Shown here in pieces: positions 7,766 to 16,884 of a stretch of DNA of 64,000 nucleotides. Source of the stretch: Alteromonadaceae bacterium Bs31. Its GTDB lineage: Bacteria; Pseudomonadota; Gammaproteobacteria; Pseudomonadales; Cellvibrionaceae. The stretch covers positions 186,001 to 250,000 of the forward strand of contig FXAI01000003.1 of the NCBI GenBank assembly GCA_900177435.1. The letters are read 5' to 3'. Made by a program: the position numbers and the translations under genes. Every line of letters begins with the position of its first letter. Within the stretch, counting starts at the first letter, position 1. The notes below the pieces were generated by a model. That model was given only the letters and a program-made list of their open reading frames with translations. It ran no database searches and was not told where the DNA came from.

Positions 7766-9496
7766 TTACTCACTATCTATTTTTTTATAAGCGCTAAGCA
7801 CAACTAAACTGTCCAGCGCCTTTTCTGCCAAGCCTCGCCCCGGTAGGCCTTCGGCCAGGCGAATTTTACTTCCGTCAGTAATGAGTGCATCGATTGCAAA
7901 ACACGTCAAACCAGACGACGTACTGCCAGTTTTCTTTAGAAACATCCCTTTAACGCAATCGGCCCGGGCCTTCTTTTTGGCTATCTCGAAACCCAACAGT
8001 TTACGACGAGAAGCGATGCCGCGCGGCCCTACTATTACGTCATAGCTGTTTAGATACAAATAAATACCCGTCAGAAAGCAGACAAGTCCGACCAAAGTAA
8101 ACACAAGGGAGATCACTCCAGGTGTATCGTTGATATGCACCACAACGCCTATGGTAAAAAATATAACGCCTATAAAAGCGAGTAGCAGATTGTTGAACAC
8201 ATTGCGAAAAGGAGGAAAATACATATACAAGCCATGCTTCACCCGCTTTATATTAAGCAACACATCCAACTCTCGCTCCCACTTGTTGTGTAGCTCCGGA
8301 TGCTCCGCTGAATTATTGATAGCAAGAGATGAACGCTGCTTGCTCCTAAACAAAGGCAATTCGAAATCGCGATTAAACTCTCCCTTATCGAACTGGGCGT
8401 TAACCCTTAAGCGCCAATAATGATAGCTATCGCTTTCTTCTTCGGTGGCTGACAAGTTGTCGGGAACAGTAAATTTAAATTGCAGCTGTGTGAGTTTTCC
8501 TTCCGCGGAGTATTCAGCAATTCCCTCACGCTGCCACACCACGTTCTCACAGGTTCTTCTATCATCCCCTCTACCGCTGGCAGAGCAGTAGATATTCTCC
8601 AGCGTCACCGAAGGCGAACCAAGGATGCTTAGCTTGCAGGGAATGGAAATAGTGCCGCCACATTCCCCCCCTATAGCGCCGGGAAAGGGCTTCATGTGTA
8701 ATGGCGTGCGACCAAAGCGCCGCCATTGCAGAATACTTCGGTAGGCCACAATGGCCAAAACAAGCCCTACCAGAGGGAAGATTAGCGCCACTAAAGCGGC
8801 TTTATTGCCCGCTGCTATTTCCTCGGGCAAAAACAACACCATGGGTAAAGACAGCATGCTCCAAACCACGGCAAAAAGAGTGAAGAACCATGCACCCCTC
8901 TTCACCTTAGAATTAACTGGGTTTTGCCAATCACCAATGGGGGTGCGTAGCCCATTTGATGCAAGCTTGCTGGGAGAGCCTAACCTTCGCCTCCTTTTCG
9001 ACCAATCCGACCAGGCCCACAGTAAAACGAATACACCCAATACAGCGAAAATAGCACCGAGCATGCCTTTCCCCAGCATGTGCTGCCAGCGCATACTGCG
9101 GTCGACAATAGCCTGTTCCGGCTGTTTCGGATTTACATAAACCGTTATCGTGTGACCATTACGCTTTGCCCACTTGAGCATATACGCTTTATCCTGATGC
9201 CAGCTGCCCGCGTTATCGGCACCCGTGTCGATACCAAGCCTGGCGCCGTAGTATGTCTTGCCAGCATGCTGGTAACGATAGTCCGCCTGGACCTCCCAGA
9301 TAACGCTGTTTTCTACCTTGCGCCTGAGGAGCTGGACATCCAATACGCGGGCCTGCTCAGGCGCCCAGGATTTCGCCGCATACCAGACAGCAAGATCAGC
9401 TAGCGGGCCGAAGGCTAGAAGGCCAGCGCCAATACTACAAAACACCAAACCAAAAACAAATACAGATGCAGTACCGCCACGATTCCTTGATGACAT
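7766..9496 (-). CDS. DUF3592-type membrane protein
   Basis: A 576-residue inner-membrane protein. It has an N-terminal helix (about 10-38), then the DUF3592 pattern: EQARVLDVQL, YRYQHAGKTYYGARLG and VYVNPKQPEQAIVDR, followed by a helix (about 140-162). Two more helices follow (about 200-250), then a soluble beta-rich part with Cys residues, a helix pair (about 435-490) and a C-terminal region (GLTCFAIDALI). Function unknown. Transcribed alone. The ATG at 9496 is the first start of the open frame and puts the first helix at the expected place. Confidence 0.8.
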   Translation of the reverse strand: MSSRNRGGTASVFVFGLVFCSIGAGLLAFGPLADLAVWYAAKSWAPEQARVLDVQLLRRKVENSVIWEVQADYRYQHAGKTYYGARLGIDTGADNAGSWHQDKAYMLKWAKRNGHTITVYVNPKQPEQAIVDRSMRWQHMLGKGMLGAIFAVLGVFVLLWAWSDWSKRRRRLGSPSKLASNGLRTPIGDWQNPVNSKVKRGAWFFTLFAVVWSMLSLPMVLFLPEEIAAGNKAALVALIFPLVGLVLAIVAYRSILQWRRFGRTPLHMKPFPGAIGGECGGTISIPCKLSILGSPSVTLENIYCSASGRGDDRRTCENVVWQREGIAEYSAEGKLTQLQFKFTVPDNLSATEEESDSYHYWRLRVNAQFDKGEFNRDFELPLFRSKQRSSLAINNSAEHPELHNKWERELDVLLNIKRVKHGLYMYFPPFRNVFNNLLLAFIGVIFFTIGVVVHINDTPGVISLVFTLVGLVCFLTGIYLYLNSYDVIVGPRGIASRRKLLGFEIAKKKARADCVKGMFLKKTGSTSSGLTCFAIDALITDGSKIRLAEGLPGRGLAEKALDSLVVLSAYKKIDSE

Positions 9497-9764
9497 GAGC
9501 CTTACCTTTATCTACTTTTATCTGCCTACCAACCCTAACGCTGCTATAAGCAGTGTATGTGAATTATCATTTTTTAACGCAAAATTAAACCGTGTTCCAT
9601 GTGTTTACAAAAGTTACAATTTGCCTGAATCACTAGAACTATAAAGACAGACCGCTTGGTCTATCTCTTTTTATTGAGCACTTATTTTGATAGGCTCAGC
9701 TTCAACACTGAGCAGAATATTTAGCAACAACTAATATCCGCCATAAACAACAAGGGACTGCACT

Positions 9765-10139
9765 ATGAAACTTGGCGCATTTTCCATTAGCCTGAACGTC
9801 AACGATATCAAGGCATCGAAAGAGTTTTACCAAAAGCTGGGCTTTAAGGTTTTCGGTGGCGACATCTCTCAGAACTGGCTTATGCTCAAAAATGAGTCGG
9901 GCCAGATAGTGGGGCTTTTTGAGGGCATGCTGGAGAAAAACACCCTTACCTTTAATCCCGGCTGGGATCAAAATGCCGAGAACTTACCGGCGTTCGATGA
10001 TATACGAGAACTGCAAAAAAGCCTCCTGGACAAAGGACTGGACTTCGTAAGCCTCGTGGAAGCAGATTCCGATGGGCCCGCCAGCTTTGTTATTGAAGAC
10101 CCAGACGGCAACCCGATTCTTGTAGACCAACACCGCTAA
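9765..10139 (+). CDS. VOC-superfamily (glyoxalase/bleomycin-resistance fold) protein
   Basis: The 124-residue single-domain protein matches the VOC fold: SISLNVNDIKASKEFYQKLGF at the N-terminus (first beta-alpha-beta unit) and FVIEDPDGNPILVDQH at the C-terminus, where the conserved acidic DPDGN turn lies. VOC proteins are metal-dependent lyases, isomerases or dioxygenases, or antibiotic-binding proteins; the substrate cannot be told. The two genes downstream share direction, and the DUF4870 gene starts 61 bases later after a G-poor repeated spacer. Confidence 0.85.
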   Translation: MKLGAFSISLNVNDIKASKEFYQKLGFKVFGGDISQNWLMLKNESGQIVGLFEGMLEKNTLTFNPGWDQNAENLPAFDDIRELQKSLLDKGLDFVSLVEADSDGPASFVIEDPDGNPILVDQHR

Positions 10140-10149
10140 GGTATTAATC

Positions 10150-10187
10150 AACTACCAACCACCAACTATCAACCACCAACTACCACT
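10150..10187 (+). repeat. 14-bp tandem repeat in a G-less spacer
   Basis: AACTACCAACCACC (10150-10163) is followed by AACTATCAACCACC (10164-10177) and a partial third copy (10178-10187). The block contains no G on the plus strand and ends just before the ribosome site (AAGGAG) of the DUF4870 gene. Confidence 0.85.
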
Positions 10188-10200
10188 AAGGAGACTATTA

Positions 10201-10587
10201 ATGGAAGACTCTACACCAAAAACAACAGCAGACACAAAACCCTGGGGCATGGAAGAAAAAACGTTTTTGATGCTAATGCACCTAAGCCAGTTGACCGGCT
10301 ATATTTTACCCGGCGCAGGCCTGGTATTACCTATTGTGATGTGGGCAACCAATAAAGATGCGTTTCCCGAAGTGGATCGTCACGGTAAGAATATTTTTAA
10401 CTGGATGATAAGCATGCTTATTTATTTTGTAGTATGCATGGTACTGATGTTTATTTTTATCGGCCTAATTGCGCTAGTTGCACTTATGATCGTAAACCTT
10501 ATATTTATAATCCTTGCGGCCGTTAAAGCCAACGATGGACAATTGTGGCCATACCCATTGAGTATTAAATTTTTTAAAACTGAATAA
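10201..10587 (+). CDS. DUF4870 small membrane protein
   Basis: 128 residues. A cytoplasmic start is followed by TFLMLMHLSQLTGYI, the DUF4870 signature, then GLVLPIVMW and DRHGKNIFNWMIS, and two long hydrophobic helices (about 75-108). The C-terminus ends PYPLSIKFFK, also typical. DUF4870 proteins are small polytopic inner-membrane proteins without an assigned role. AAGGAG lies 7 bases before the ATG. Confidence 0.88.
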   Translation: MEDSTPKTTADTKPWGMEEKTFLMLMHLSQLTGYILPGAGLVLPIVMWATNKDAFPEVDRHGKNIFNWMISMLIYFVVCMVLMFIFIGLIALVALMIVNLIFIILAAVKANDGQLWPYPLSIKFFKTE

Positions 10588-11035
10588 AAGAACAAGCGGG
10601 GCGCAGCGGAATAGCGCTGCGTTTTCCCAGCATCTATTGCCACCGTAGGCTCTACATTCTCCTGTCAACAGGTCGAGCAAATGAGAATAACACTAGCAAC
10701 AATTTATCCTCACATATTATGCGGCTATATTGTATATTGCTGTGATCAAGCTGCCTTAAGAGTATAACAACAGCTTACAGGGCCTTTAATTACAAATTTA
10801 ACATTGACTTTACCAATAATAGTTATAGTGTAGTCTGTAACAATAAATCCCGGAGCCGGGACACACGCGAGTGATGACATTTTTAACTGGAACTCAGTTC
10901 AAAACACCGAGTAATGCTGAGCAAACCGCGCGCGAAAACCCGACCGCTTACGGACAATAATTAGAATAATAAAATACTGCTGCGCGCCTTTCATGCCAGC
11001 AAACTTGCTAAATGGATATTAAATAGTGGGGCCAC
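10588..11035 (+). promoter_or_regulatory. Long leader region of the TonB-system operon
   Basis: After the terminator, TTGACT (10804-10809) and TAGTGT (10826-10831), 16 bases apart, form a possible sigma-70 promoter. That would leave a leader of about 200 bases before the first operon gene. The leader contains a CCCGG-AG-CCGGG hairpin (10849-10860), AACTG...CAGTT and AGCAA...TTGCT inverted repeats. No known riboswitch motif is recognised. Confidence 0.4.
10602..10625 (+). terminator. Terminator after the DUF4870 gene
   Basis: A 7-bp stem CGCAGCG / CGCTGCG (10602-10608 with 10615-10621) is followed by TTT, 14 bases after the stop. Confidence 0.7.
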
Positions 11036-11806
11036 ATGAAGCACCTATTCCTTTTTCTCTCTGCCGCCATAATGGTTTCTGTCAATAGCTACGCCGATAA
11101 CAACAATAGCGAAACACTTTCCGCATTAGTCACCACCTGGCTGGGTATAGAAAGCCAGAAAGGGAAATTACTGATGGACTGGAATAGCCGTAAGGCAACA
11201 CTGGACCAAAGGCTGGAACTCTATTCGGTAGAAAAGGAGACCTTGAGTAAGCTAATCCAAGAATCCGAAGAATCCATGTCAGCAACCGATCAGCGCCGCT
11301 TAGAGCTTATTGCGCAACAACAACACTTTGAAAGCGAACAAGAGAAAGTACACCAGCTTATTCACTCCATCAAGCAAAAAATGAAAGCCATGCAAGTTCG
11401 CCTTCCTCCCCCAGTAGCGATGCAATGGGAGCAAAAAATGCTGCTGCTTGAAGGAGATCATGCCTCAGCAAGTGAGCAGCTGGAACATATCTTAGCGATG
11501 TTCAAACAGGCTGACGACTTTAACCAGCGCATCGCAGTAAATAAAGTCAGCATGGACATTGCCGAGCAGCGCATTCACGTTAATCAATATTATCTTGGCC
11601 TGGACCAAGCATGGTATGTCAGCGACGACGGAGAACACTACGGGCTCGGTTTTGCGGGAGCAAGCTCCTGGCGCTGGCTTCACAATGATGAGCTGAAAGC
11701 TTATTTCGATGACGGGAATTTAGCTGATCATATTTCTTCACTTAAGCGCATAATCGAAAACCCCACGGAAGCAGAATTTATTACGCTACCGATCATTATT
11801 AAATAG
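11036..11806 (+). CDS. DUF3450-family periplasmic coiled-coil protein of the TonB operon
   Basis: 256 residues with a signal peptide (about 1-20, cut after SYADN), then a long helical part (about 25-165) that looks like coiled coil, and a smaller C-terminal domain. DUF3450 proteins are regularly encoded before TtpC-like ExbB proteins in Vibrio-type TonB2 systems and are thought to act in the periplasm as accessory parts of energy transduction. It is the first gene of the seven-gene run ending at 16438; the next gene starts 9 bases after its stop. Confidence 0.85.
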   Translation: MKHLFLFLSAAIMVSVNSYADNNNSETLSALVTTWLGIESQKGKLLMDWNSRKATLDQRLELYSVEKETLSKLIQESEESMSATDQRRLELIAQQQHFESEQEKVHQLIHSIKQKMKAMQVRLPPPVAMQWEQKMLLLEGDHASASEQLEHILAMFKQADDFNQRIAVNKVSMDIAEQRIHVNQYYLGLDQAWYVSDDGEHYGLGFAGASSWRWLHNDELKAYFDDGNLADHISSLKRIIENPTEAEFITLPIIIK

Positions 11807-11815
11807 GGAATATAT

Positions 11816-13150
11816 ATGTTATCGGTAATTATTCGCTACCTGTCACTTTTTGCAACGCTGATTTTACTGGTATCTTATACCGCTACGGCGGAAGACGATG
11901 ATGCCTCCAGGGAAATTATCGAAAGAATCAGGCTTGCAAAAAGCTCACTAGCTTCCACCCAAAACGATATCGAAAAGCAAAGCCTGAGATACTCCCGCTC
12001 ACTCAATAAACATGAGCGGGAAATCAGCTCTCTGAGAGATAGTGTCTCCGATTTGAAAAGGCTTTCCGACGAAAAAGTGCTAGGTATTGAAGACCTGCAA
12101 AAACGTGTTGAACTCTGGCAAACACAAAGCTCTTACCAAAAACATCTAATAAATAGCTACCTTTTTTCCGCTAAACTTATCGCAGAAGAAAAAAACGACA
12201 AAAACCCAACAGAAAGCTTAAACAATATTTACTCACAATTGGAGAAGCGGCTTGCAAACCAATGGCACACACTGGAAGTGGTTACATCAAAAGGCGTGCT
12301 TCAATCAATGCAAGCGCTGGAGCTTGGCCCCGTTACCTTGGCACACGACGAAACGCATAGCAGCGGCGGCATTATTGAAAAGCAGTTAAATGCGGCAGAA
12401 CACTCAGTGATTTACAACTTCAAGCGTTCGGAAGTAGATAGTTTAGCAACCTTAAGGAATGAAGGAAGAAGCTGGCTGTTACTTGATCCGACTCTTGGCA
12501 ACGCCACGAGATTAAACAAAAAAAACCAAGGTTTTATATCGCATGTCGGAGAAGGAGGGTTCTGGGCGATACCGATAATTACCTTTGGCTTCGTTTCTTT
12601 GATAATTGCCTTACTCAAAGCCTACCAGCTGCAACGGCTACCTAAAATCAACAAAAAGTATGTAGAAGATTTAGCAGAAGAAATTGGGCAGAAACGCAAA
12701 CAAGGAAAAGCCCTTGCATCAATTGTTGAAAGCCTTACAGATAACGGAAAAGCTCAGCATAATTTGGCGAAAATCGCACTATCACACCCGCCCTCAGAGC
12801 TCAGAGACAATTTATCTGTCGCATTTATTACCGAGTTCAAACATAAAATAGAACGTTATCTAGGCGTTATTGCCATGGCAGCGGCGGTGGCACCGCTACT
12901 TGGTTTATTGGGCACGGTCTCTGGAATGATAGAAACATTTAAAATGATGTCAATATTTGGTGCAAGTGACCCAGCGACAGTTTCTGGAGGAATAAGTGAG
13001 GCGTTAGTGACGACAGAACTAGGGCTAATTGTTGCTATTCCATCTCTACTTATCAGCGCCCTATTGTCTCGCAAGACCAGAAGCTATATACACGACTTGG
13101 ACAATACAGCGATAAAGCTGAGCAAGCTGGATTATCTGCATGCTAATTGA
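11816..13150 (+). CDS. TtpC-like MotA/TolQ/ExbB proton-channel protein with long periplasmic N-terminus
   Basis: 444 residues. A signal peptide (about 1-26) is followed by a periplasmic helical/coiled-coil region (about 30-150), a linker, a membrane helix (about 245-265) and a C-terminal ExbB domain (about 345-430) with the conserved APLLGLLGTVSGMIETF and SEALVTTELGLIVAIPSLL helices. This matches TtpC of the Vibrio TonB2 system, which works with ExbB2, ExbD2 and TonB2 to energise TonB-dependent receptors. It overlaps the downstream exbB by 11 bases. Confidence 0.9.
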   Translation: MLSVIIRYLSLFATLILLVSYTATAEDDDASREIIERIRLAKSSLASTQNDIEKQSLRYSRSLNKHEREISSLRDSVSDLKRLSDEKVLGIEDLQKRVELWQTQSSYQKHLINSYLFSAKLIAEEKNDKNPTESLNNIYSQLEKRLANQWHTLEVVTSKGVLQSMQALELGPVTLAHDETHSSGGIIEKQLNAAEHSVIYNFKRSEVDSLATLRNEGRSWLLLDPTLGNATRLNKKNQGFISHVGEGGFWAIPIITFGFVSLIIALLKAYQLQRLPKINKKYVEDLAEEIGQKRKQGKALASIVESLTDNGKAQHNLAKIALSHPPSELRDNLSVAFITEFKHKIERYLGVIAMAAAVAPLLGLLGTVSGMIETFKMMSIFGASDPATVSGGISEALVTTELGLIVAIPSLLISALLSRKTRSYIHDLDNTAIKLSKLDYLHAN

Positions 13151-13544
13151 CGCCCTTATTGAAAACGCTTTTTTACTGCAAAACATTGTAGTGTGGGCAA
13201 TACTGCTAACGGCTACTGCCAGCTACGCATTATTAATAGGCTTCTGCCTGGGTAGCCGCGACATGAACTGGCGCGACGCCCTCAATGACTGGAGCCCGGT
13301 AGTAAAAACAATGTTGGCTGCACTTCCGTTATTGGGCCTGCTGGGCACGATTAGCGGGCTGATGAGCACATTTGGCCAAATGTCTTCTGAGGGAGGATTC
13401 CAACTACAAGAAGCAATTAGTGGTGGTGTCGCGGAGGCCATGTTTACCACACAACTTGGCCTGGTGCTTGTAGTTCCGGGCCTCGTCGCAATGGGCTACT
13501 TATCCTATTTGGAAAAACACGCTAGGATCGCAGATGAGCAGTAG
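13140..13544 (+). CDS. exbB: ExbB-type proton-channel protein
   Basis: 134 residues, short as in ExbB2. An N-terminal helix (about 12-35) is followed by the ExbB/TolQ signature LPLLGLLGTISGLMSTF and AEAMFTTQLGLVLVVPGLV. With ExbD it forms the inner-membrane proton channel that drives TonB. The start overlaps the previous gene by 11 bases and the stop overlaps exbD by 11 bases, indicating translational coupling. Confidence 0.92.
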   Translation: MLIDALIENAFLLQNIVVWAILLTATASYALLIGFCLGSRDMNWRDALNDWSPVVKTMLAALPLLGLLGTISGLMSTFGQMSSEGGFQLQEAISGGVAEAMFTTQLGLVLVVPGLVAMGYLSYLEKHARIADEQ

Positions 13545-13941
13545 ACTTGAGAGAAAACTGGAGGAGGCTCACAAGCAAGAAATAGATTTGGCTCCCTTGC
13601 TTGACGTGGTTTTTATATTGCTAATATTTTTTATTGTAACCACAGTTTTTGTTAGAGAAACAGGTATAGACGTCGATAAGCCCACAGCGGTATCTGGTGA
13701 AAAGCTCGAACGCTCTGTTTTTTTACTGGCCATCACAGAGCGGGGAGAAATTCTTTACGGTGGTACCAATATCGGCCTAAAAGGTGTGCAAAGCACGCTA
13801 ATGCAGGCAGCAAAAAAGAAAATGCGTCCACTGGTAATCCAATCGGACAAAAATGTGCGTACAGAACTGCTGGTTAAGGTGATAGACAGAGCAAAGCTAG
13901 CAGGGATCGAAAGCATTAGTATCGCCACAGTAAATGAGTAG
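13534..13941 (+). CDS. exbD: ExbD-type biopolymer transport protein
   Basis: 135 residues with one N-terminal membrane helix starting at APLLDVVFILLIFF; Asp24 is the essential proton-carrying residue. The periplasmic domain contains VIQSDKNVRTELLVKVIDRAK, the typical ExbD/TolR C-terminal fold. It overlaps exbB by 11 bases and tonB by 8 bases. Confidence 0.93.
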   Translation: MSSRLERKLEEAHKQEIDLAPLLDVVFILLIFFIVTTVFVRETGIDVDKPTAVSGEKLERSVFLLAITERGEILYGGTNIGLKGVQSTLMQAAKKKMRPLVIQSDKNVRTELLVKVIDRAKLAGIESISIATVNE

Positions 13942-14602
13942 CAAAGCTGTGCGGATATTAAAAAAAATTGCAATCTGGTTTAGCAGCGCTCTACTGGTTT
14001 TCGGTGTGTTTTTAATTTTATTGCTTACAAAGAATCTCACTAAGTTAGGGAAAAGCGAAGAAATGGTAGTAAGGAAAGTAGATGTGCAGCTCCCGCCACC
14101 ACCGCCACCGCCCCCTCCGATAAAAATAAGGCAATCCACAAGCGAGTCAAACACACCAAGCTTTAGTCTTGTCGGCGCAGGCTCCGGGCCTAAACTTAGT
14201 TATGCTGAAAAACCTGATTTTGGCCTGGCACATTTACTGGAGGTAGAGCAACCAGAGTTTGATTTGGGCGATATTGATTTCTCCAAAGCTCTAACGGTAG
14301 ATTTCCCTGTGTTAAAGGTGGAAAACCTGGATACGATTCCCAGGGCACTATCCAATAGAACAAGCAAGTTTCCACCAGAATTAATACAACGCGGTATACG
14401 CAGAGTTTCAACGAGGGTTGAGTTAATTATTGACCAAAACGGAAGGCCTTACATAAAAAAAATTGTGGACTCAGTCTACCCGGAAATGAATGCAACCATA
14501 CGAGAGTGGGTAAAAAACACAATGTTCACCAAGCCCACAAAGAATGGTCAACCAGTTCAGGCTATCTATTCATATGAAATTATTTTTAACTATGGACGCT
14601 AA
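13934..14602 (+). CDS. tonB: TonB energy-transducing protein
   Basis: 222 residues. One membrane helix (about 11-33) is followed by a proline run (PPPPPPPPP, about 54-62), a flexible linker, and a C-terminal TonB domain (about 135-222; IRRVSTRVELIIDQNGRPY and a final YEIIF). It spans the periplasm and transfers energy from the ExbBD channel to outer-membrane receptors. The Pro region is shorter than in E. coli TonB, as in TonB2 proteins. The start overlaps exbD by 8 bases. Confidence 0.93.
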   Translation: MSSKAVRILKKIAIWFSSALLVFGVFLILLLTKNLTKLGKSEEMVVRKVDVQLPPPPPPPPPIKIRQSTSESNTPSFSLVGAGSGPKLSYAEKPDFGLAHLLEVEQPEFDLGDIDFSKALTVDFPVLKVENLDTIPRALSNRTSKFPPELIQRGIRRVSTRVELIIDQNGRPYIKKIVDSVYPEMNATIREWVKNTMFTKPTKNGQPVQAIYSYEIIFNYGR

Positions 14603-15974
14603 AAAAATTCGAGCAAGCTTAACAGCAGGCTTTTGTGGATACCTTCTATTGAGCGCAAGCCTTTGTTTCCCGCACAGCCCAAAAATGGAGCTTGAACTGG
14701 GTGAGCTAAAATTTGTACTTCCTCAGTTTACCGGCCCCTATAGGGAGCGAGAGGCCAACATATCACCAGAAGAGTACGAGATGGCAGAGCAATTGAAGCT
14801 ATTACTCGAGGAAAACGACAAGCAAAAAGTAATAGAGGTACTGGAAGGCTACTACGATATAGAACTAAGCCCCGCAATGCTTACCCTAAAAGCACAGGTT
14901 TATTTCTCAATGGAGATGCTTGAAGAAGCCGAAGAGACTTTTCTGGAGGTTTTATCGAGAAAACCACAGCTTATTCGAGTCCACGCGGATTTAGGTCAAC
15001 TTTACCTTTATAGAGAGCAAAATGAACAAGCTCGGCAGCATTTCGCCAAGGCGGTCGCATACGGCTCTAACGAAGCAATAGTGCATGGCCAGCTAGCCTA
15101 CCTGAACCTTCAGTTAAAGGGCCCTTACACGGCAATTAGCGAATACCAGCAGGCAATAGCACTGGAACCCGATAACTGGCAATGGCATCAGGGCTTGCTA
15201 TCAGCGCTATCGCAGGCGGGCATGTATGAATCTGCAGCAGCCCTTGTGACAGAACTACTCGGCAAACGTCCACATAATGCTTCGCTATGGCTAACCAAAG
15301 CCGCTCTTTCCTTGCGCTCTGAGCAAAAAATGGAGGCGCTAAGCAGCCTCGAAATTGCTATTTTGCTAGGAGAAAAAAATCAGAATAACTTAAGAACTGC
15401 AGCACAACTGCATTTGCAACTCGGCAGCTACAATCGCGCCATTGAACTACTCAACGAAAGCCTGGATACCGCTATGCTCAGTATGCAAAGCATCAATGAG
15501 TATCTGGTTTGGCTGCTAGAATTGGGCTTGTGGAATGAGGCCGATCAGCTTCTATTAAAGACAGAAGCTCGCTTAAGCGAGTTTTCTCTAGACGATCAAA
15601 GCAATTTTTACTGGCATCGAGCGAAAATCGACTCAAAGCTAAATAAAAGTGCTGGTGCTGATATCCATTTTTCAAAAGCTCTGGAGCTAAGCCCGAATAA
15701 CGGCTTTGCACTTCTCGACTATGCCGAGTTTAAGCTTAAACAAGGCAGTTTTGTAAACGCTGAATTACTCTATATCCGTGCCGAAGCGATAGATGAGACA
15801 CATAAAGACGCAATTCTAGGTCGTGCACAATTATATTTAAATACAAAAGATTACACGTCTGCATTGGTTCAATTAAGAAACGCCTATGTGCGCTACCCAG
15901 AACTGGCCACACTAAAAGAAAACATCGAAATAGTAGAAAACATTATAACGGCAGCACAAATCGAGCGAAATTAA
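14592..15974 (+). CDS. Periplasmic TPR protein of the TonB operon
   Basis: About 460 residues. I place the start at the ATG at 14592, giving an 11-base overlap with tonB like the other junctions in this operon and a clean signal peptide (MDAKKIRASL then a hydrophobic core). Upstream in-frame starts at 14544 and 14574 are possible. The mature protein is a run of tetratricopeptide repeats from about residue 75 to 450 (ALEPDNWQWHQGL, ALELSPNNGFALLDYAEF). TPR proteins accompany TonB2-type clusters (TtpB-like role) and probably scaffold the complex; the partner is unknown. Confidence 0.85.
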   Translation: MDAKKIRASLTAGFCGYLLLSASLCFPHSPKMELELGELKFVLPQFTGPYREREANISPEEYEMAEQLKLLLEENDKQKVIEVLEGYYDIELSPAMLTLKAQVYFSMEMLEEAEETFLEVLSRKPQLIRVHADLGQLYLYREQNEQARQHFAKAVAYGSNEAIVHGQLAYLNLQLKGPYTAISEYQQAIALEPDNWQWHQGLLSALSQAGMYESAAALVTELLGKRPHNASLWLTKAALSLRSEQKMEALSSLEIAILLGEKNQNNLRTAAQLHLQLGSYNRAIELLNESLDTAMLSMQSINEYLVWLLELGLWNEADQLLLKTEARLSEFSLDDQSNFYWHRAKIDSKLNKSAGADIHFSKALELSPNNGFALLDYAEFKLKQGSFVNAELLYIRAEAIDETHKDAILGRAQLYLNTKDYTSALVQLRNAYVRYPELATLKENIEIVENIITAAQIERN

Positions 15975-15988
15975 ACTTCGGAGGAAAA

Positions 15989-16438
15989 ATGAACTATCTA
16001 GCAATAGCATCAATACTCGTATTGTTGAGCGCATGCAGCGGGGGAGTTAAACCCGTAAACTGCAACACTAATGACTGGCGCGAGCTTGGCCAGGAAACAG
16101 CCCTAAGGGGGGAAGCTGTTCGCACGCTGGACAAATACAAAGCCCAGTGCGCAACAGTTGGTAAGAACCAACAGAAATTATTTTTGGCCGGCTACAAACA
16201 AGGCTTAAAGGTATTTTGTAGCTATGAAATGGGCTACAAGTTTGGCAAGGAAAACCTTGTAGACCAGAAAATATGCCCAAGCGAAATGCGCTCCGAATTT
16301 GAGAAAGGTTATCGCAAAGGCGCTGCCGAGTATGCAGACATGAAAGCGCTGATAAAAGATATCGATAAAGAAGCTGAGAGACAAAGGAATGCGAGCCAAG
16401 ATTCTCTTGAATCTCAACGCCAACGCTCTGGCAGGTAA
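15989..16438 (+). CDS. DUF2799-type lipoprotein
   Basis: 149 residues. The lipoprotein signal ends LLSACSGG (Cys16). The body shows the DUF2799 pattern: DWRELGQETALRG, then GYKQGLKVFCSYEMGYKFG with paired G-Y-x-x-G motifs, then GYRKGAAEY. The C-terminus is a charged helix. Function unknown. A GGAGG ribosome site precedes the ATG. It lies 14 bases after the TPR gene and is the last gene in the TonB operon. Confidence 0.88.
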   Translation: MNYLAIASILVLLSACSGGVKPVNCNTNDWRELGQETALRGEAVRTLDKYKAQCATVGKNQQKLFLAGYKQGLKVFCSYEMGYKFGKENLVDQKICPSEMRSEFEKGYRKGAAEYADMKALIKDIDKEAERQRNASQDSLESQRQRSGR

Positions 16439-16884
16439 GACAGTCGGGCTCCTGGAGGCATTATTGCTCACCAGCCGGAGCCTGATATAAAAATACGCTA
16501 AATACCAGCAAGAGCGCGTTATGTTTTAATATTGCGCCATATTTGGAACCCGGGCACATAGCCCGGGCGTACCAAGCTAAACCACTACTTTCGAACTAAC
16601 GGTAAGCTGTACAAGCCCATTAAAAGTACTGGCAAAAAATCAGGAACCACATAATTTCACGGAGCTAAACCGGCCAAAGCGCGATAAGTGAACAATTTCC
16701 TTACCTTTCTTTCGAGTTTTTCATTAGAATCAAAAAAGCACCCATGAAAGTGATATGTTTTTCACTCCTTTATTGAGCATAAAAACGGGACGTTGAACAT
16801 TCTCTTTGCCGGGCTAATAGCAGTAATAGCTGTGGCCAGGCAGCCAAAAAAAAATAAAAAACCACTATTAACGGAGGGTACAAA
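16439..16884 (+). other. Intergenic region upstream of the pectate lyase gene
   Basis: Holds the GC hairpin above and, closer to the pectate lyase start, an inverted repeat AGTGA-N8-TCACT (16749-16766) that could be an operator. I see no gene; the pectate lyase ATG at 16885 has its own GGAGG. Confidence 0.45.
16549..16567 (+). terminator. Hairpin after the TonB operon
   Basis: A perfect 7-bp GC stem CCCGGGC / GCCCGGG with loop ACATA lies 110 bases after the DUF2799 stop. It has no T-run, so it is a weak or rho-assisted terminator at best. Confidence 0.4.
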
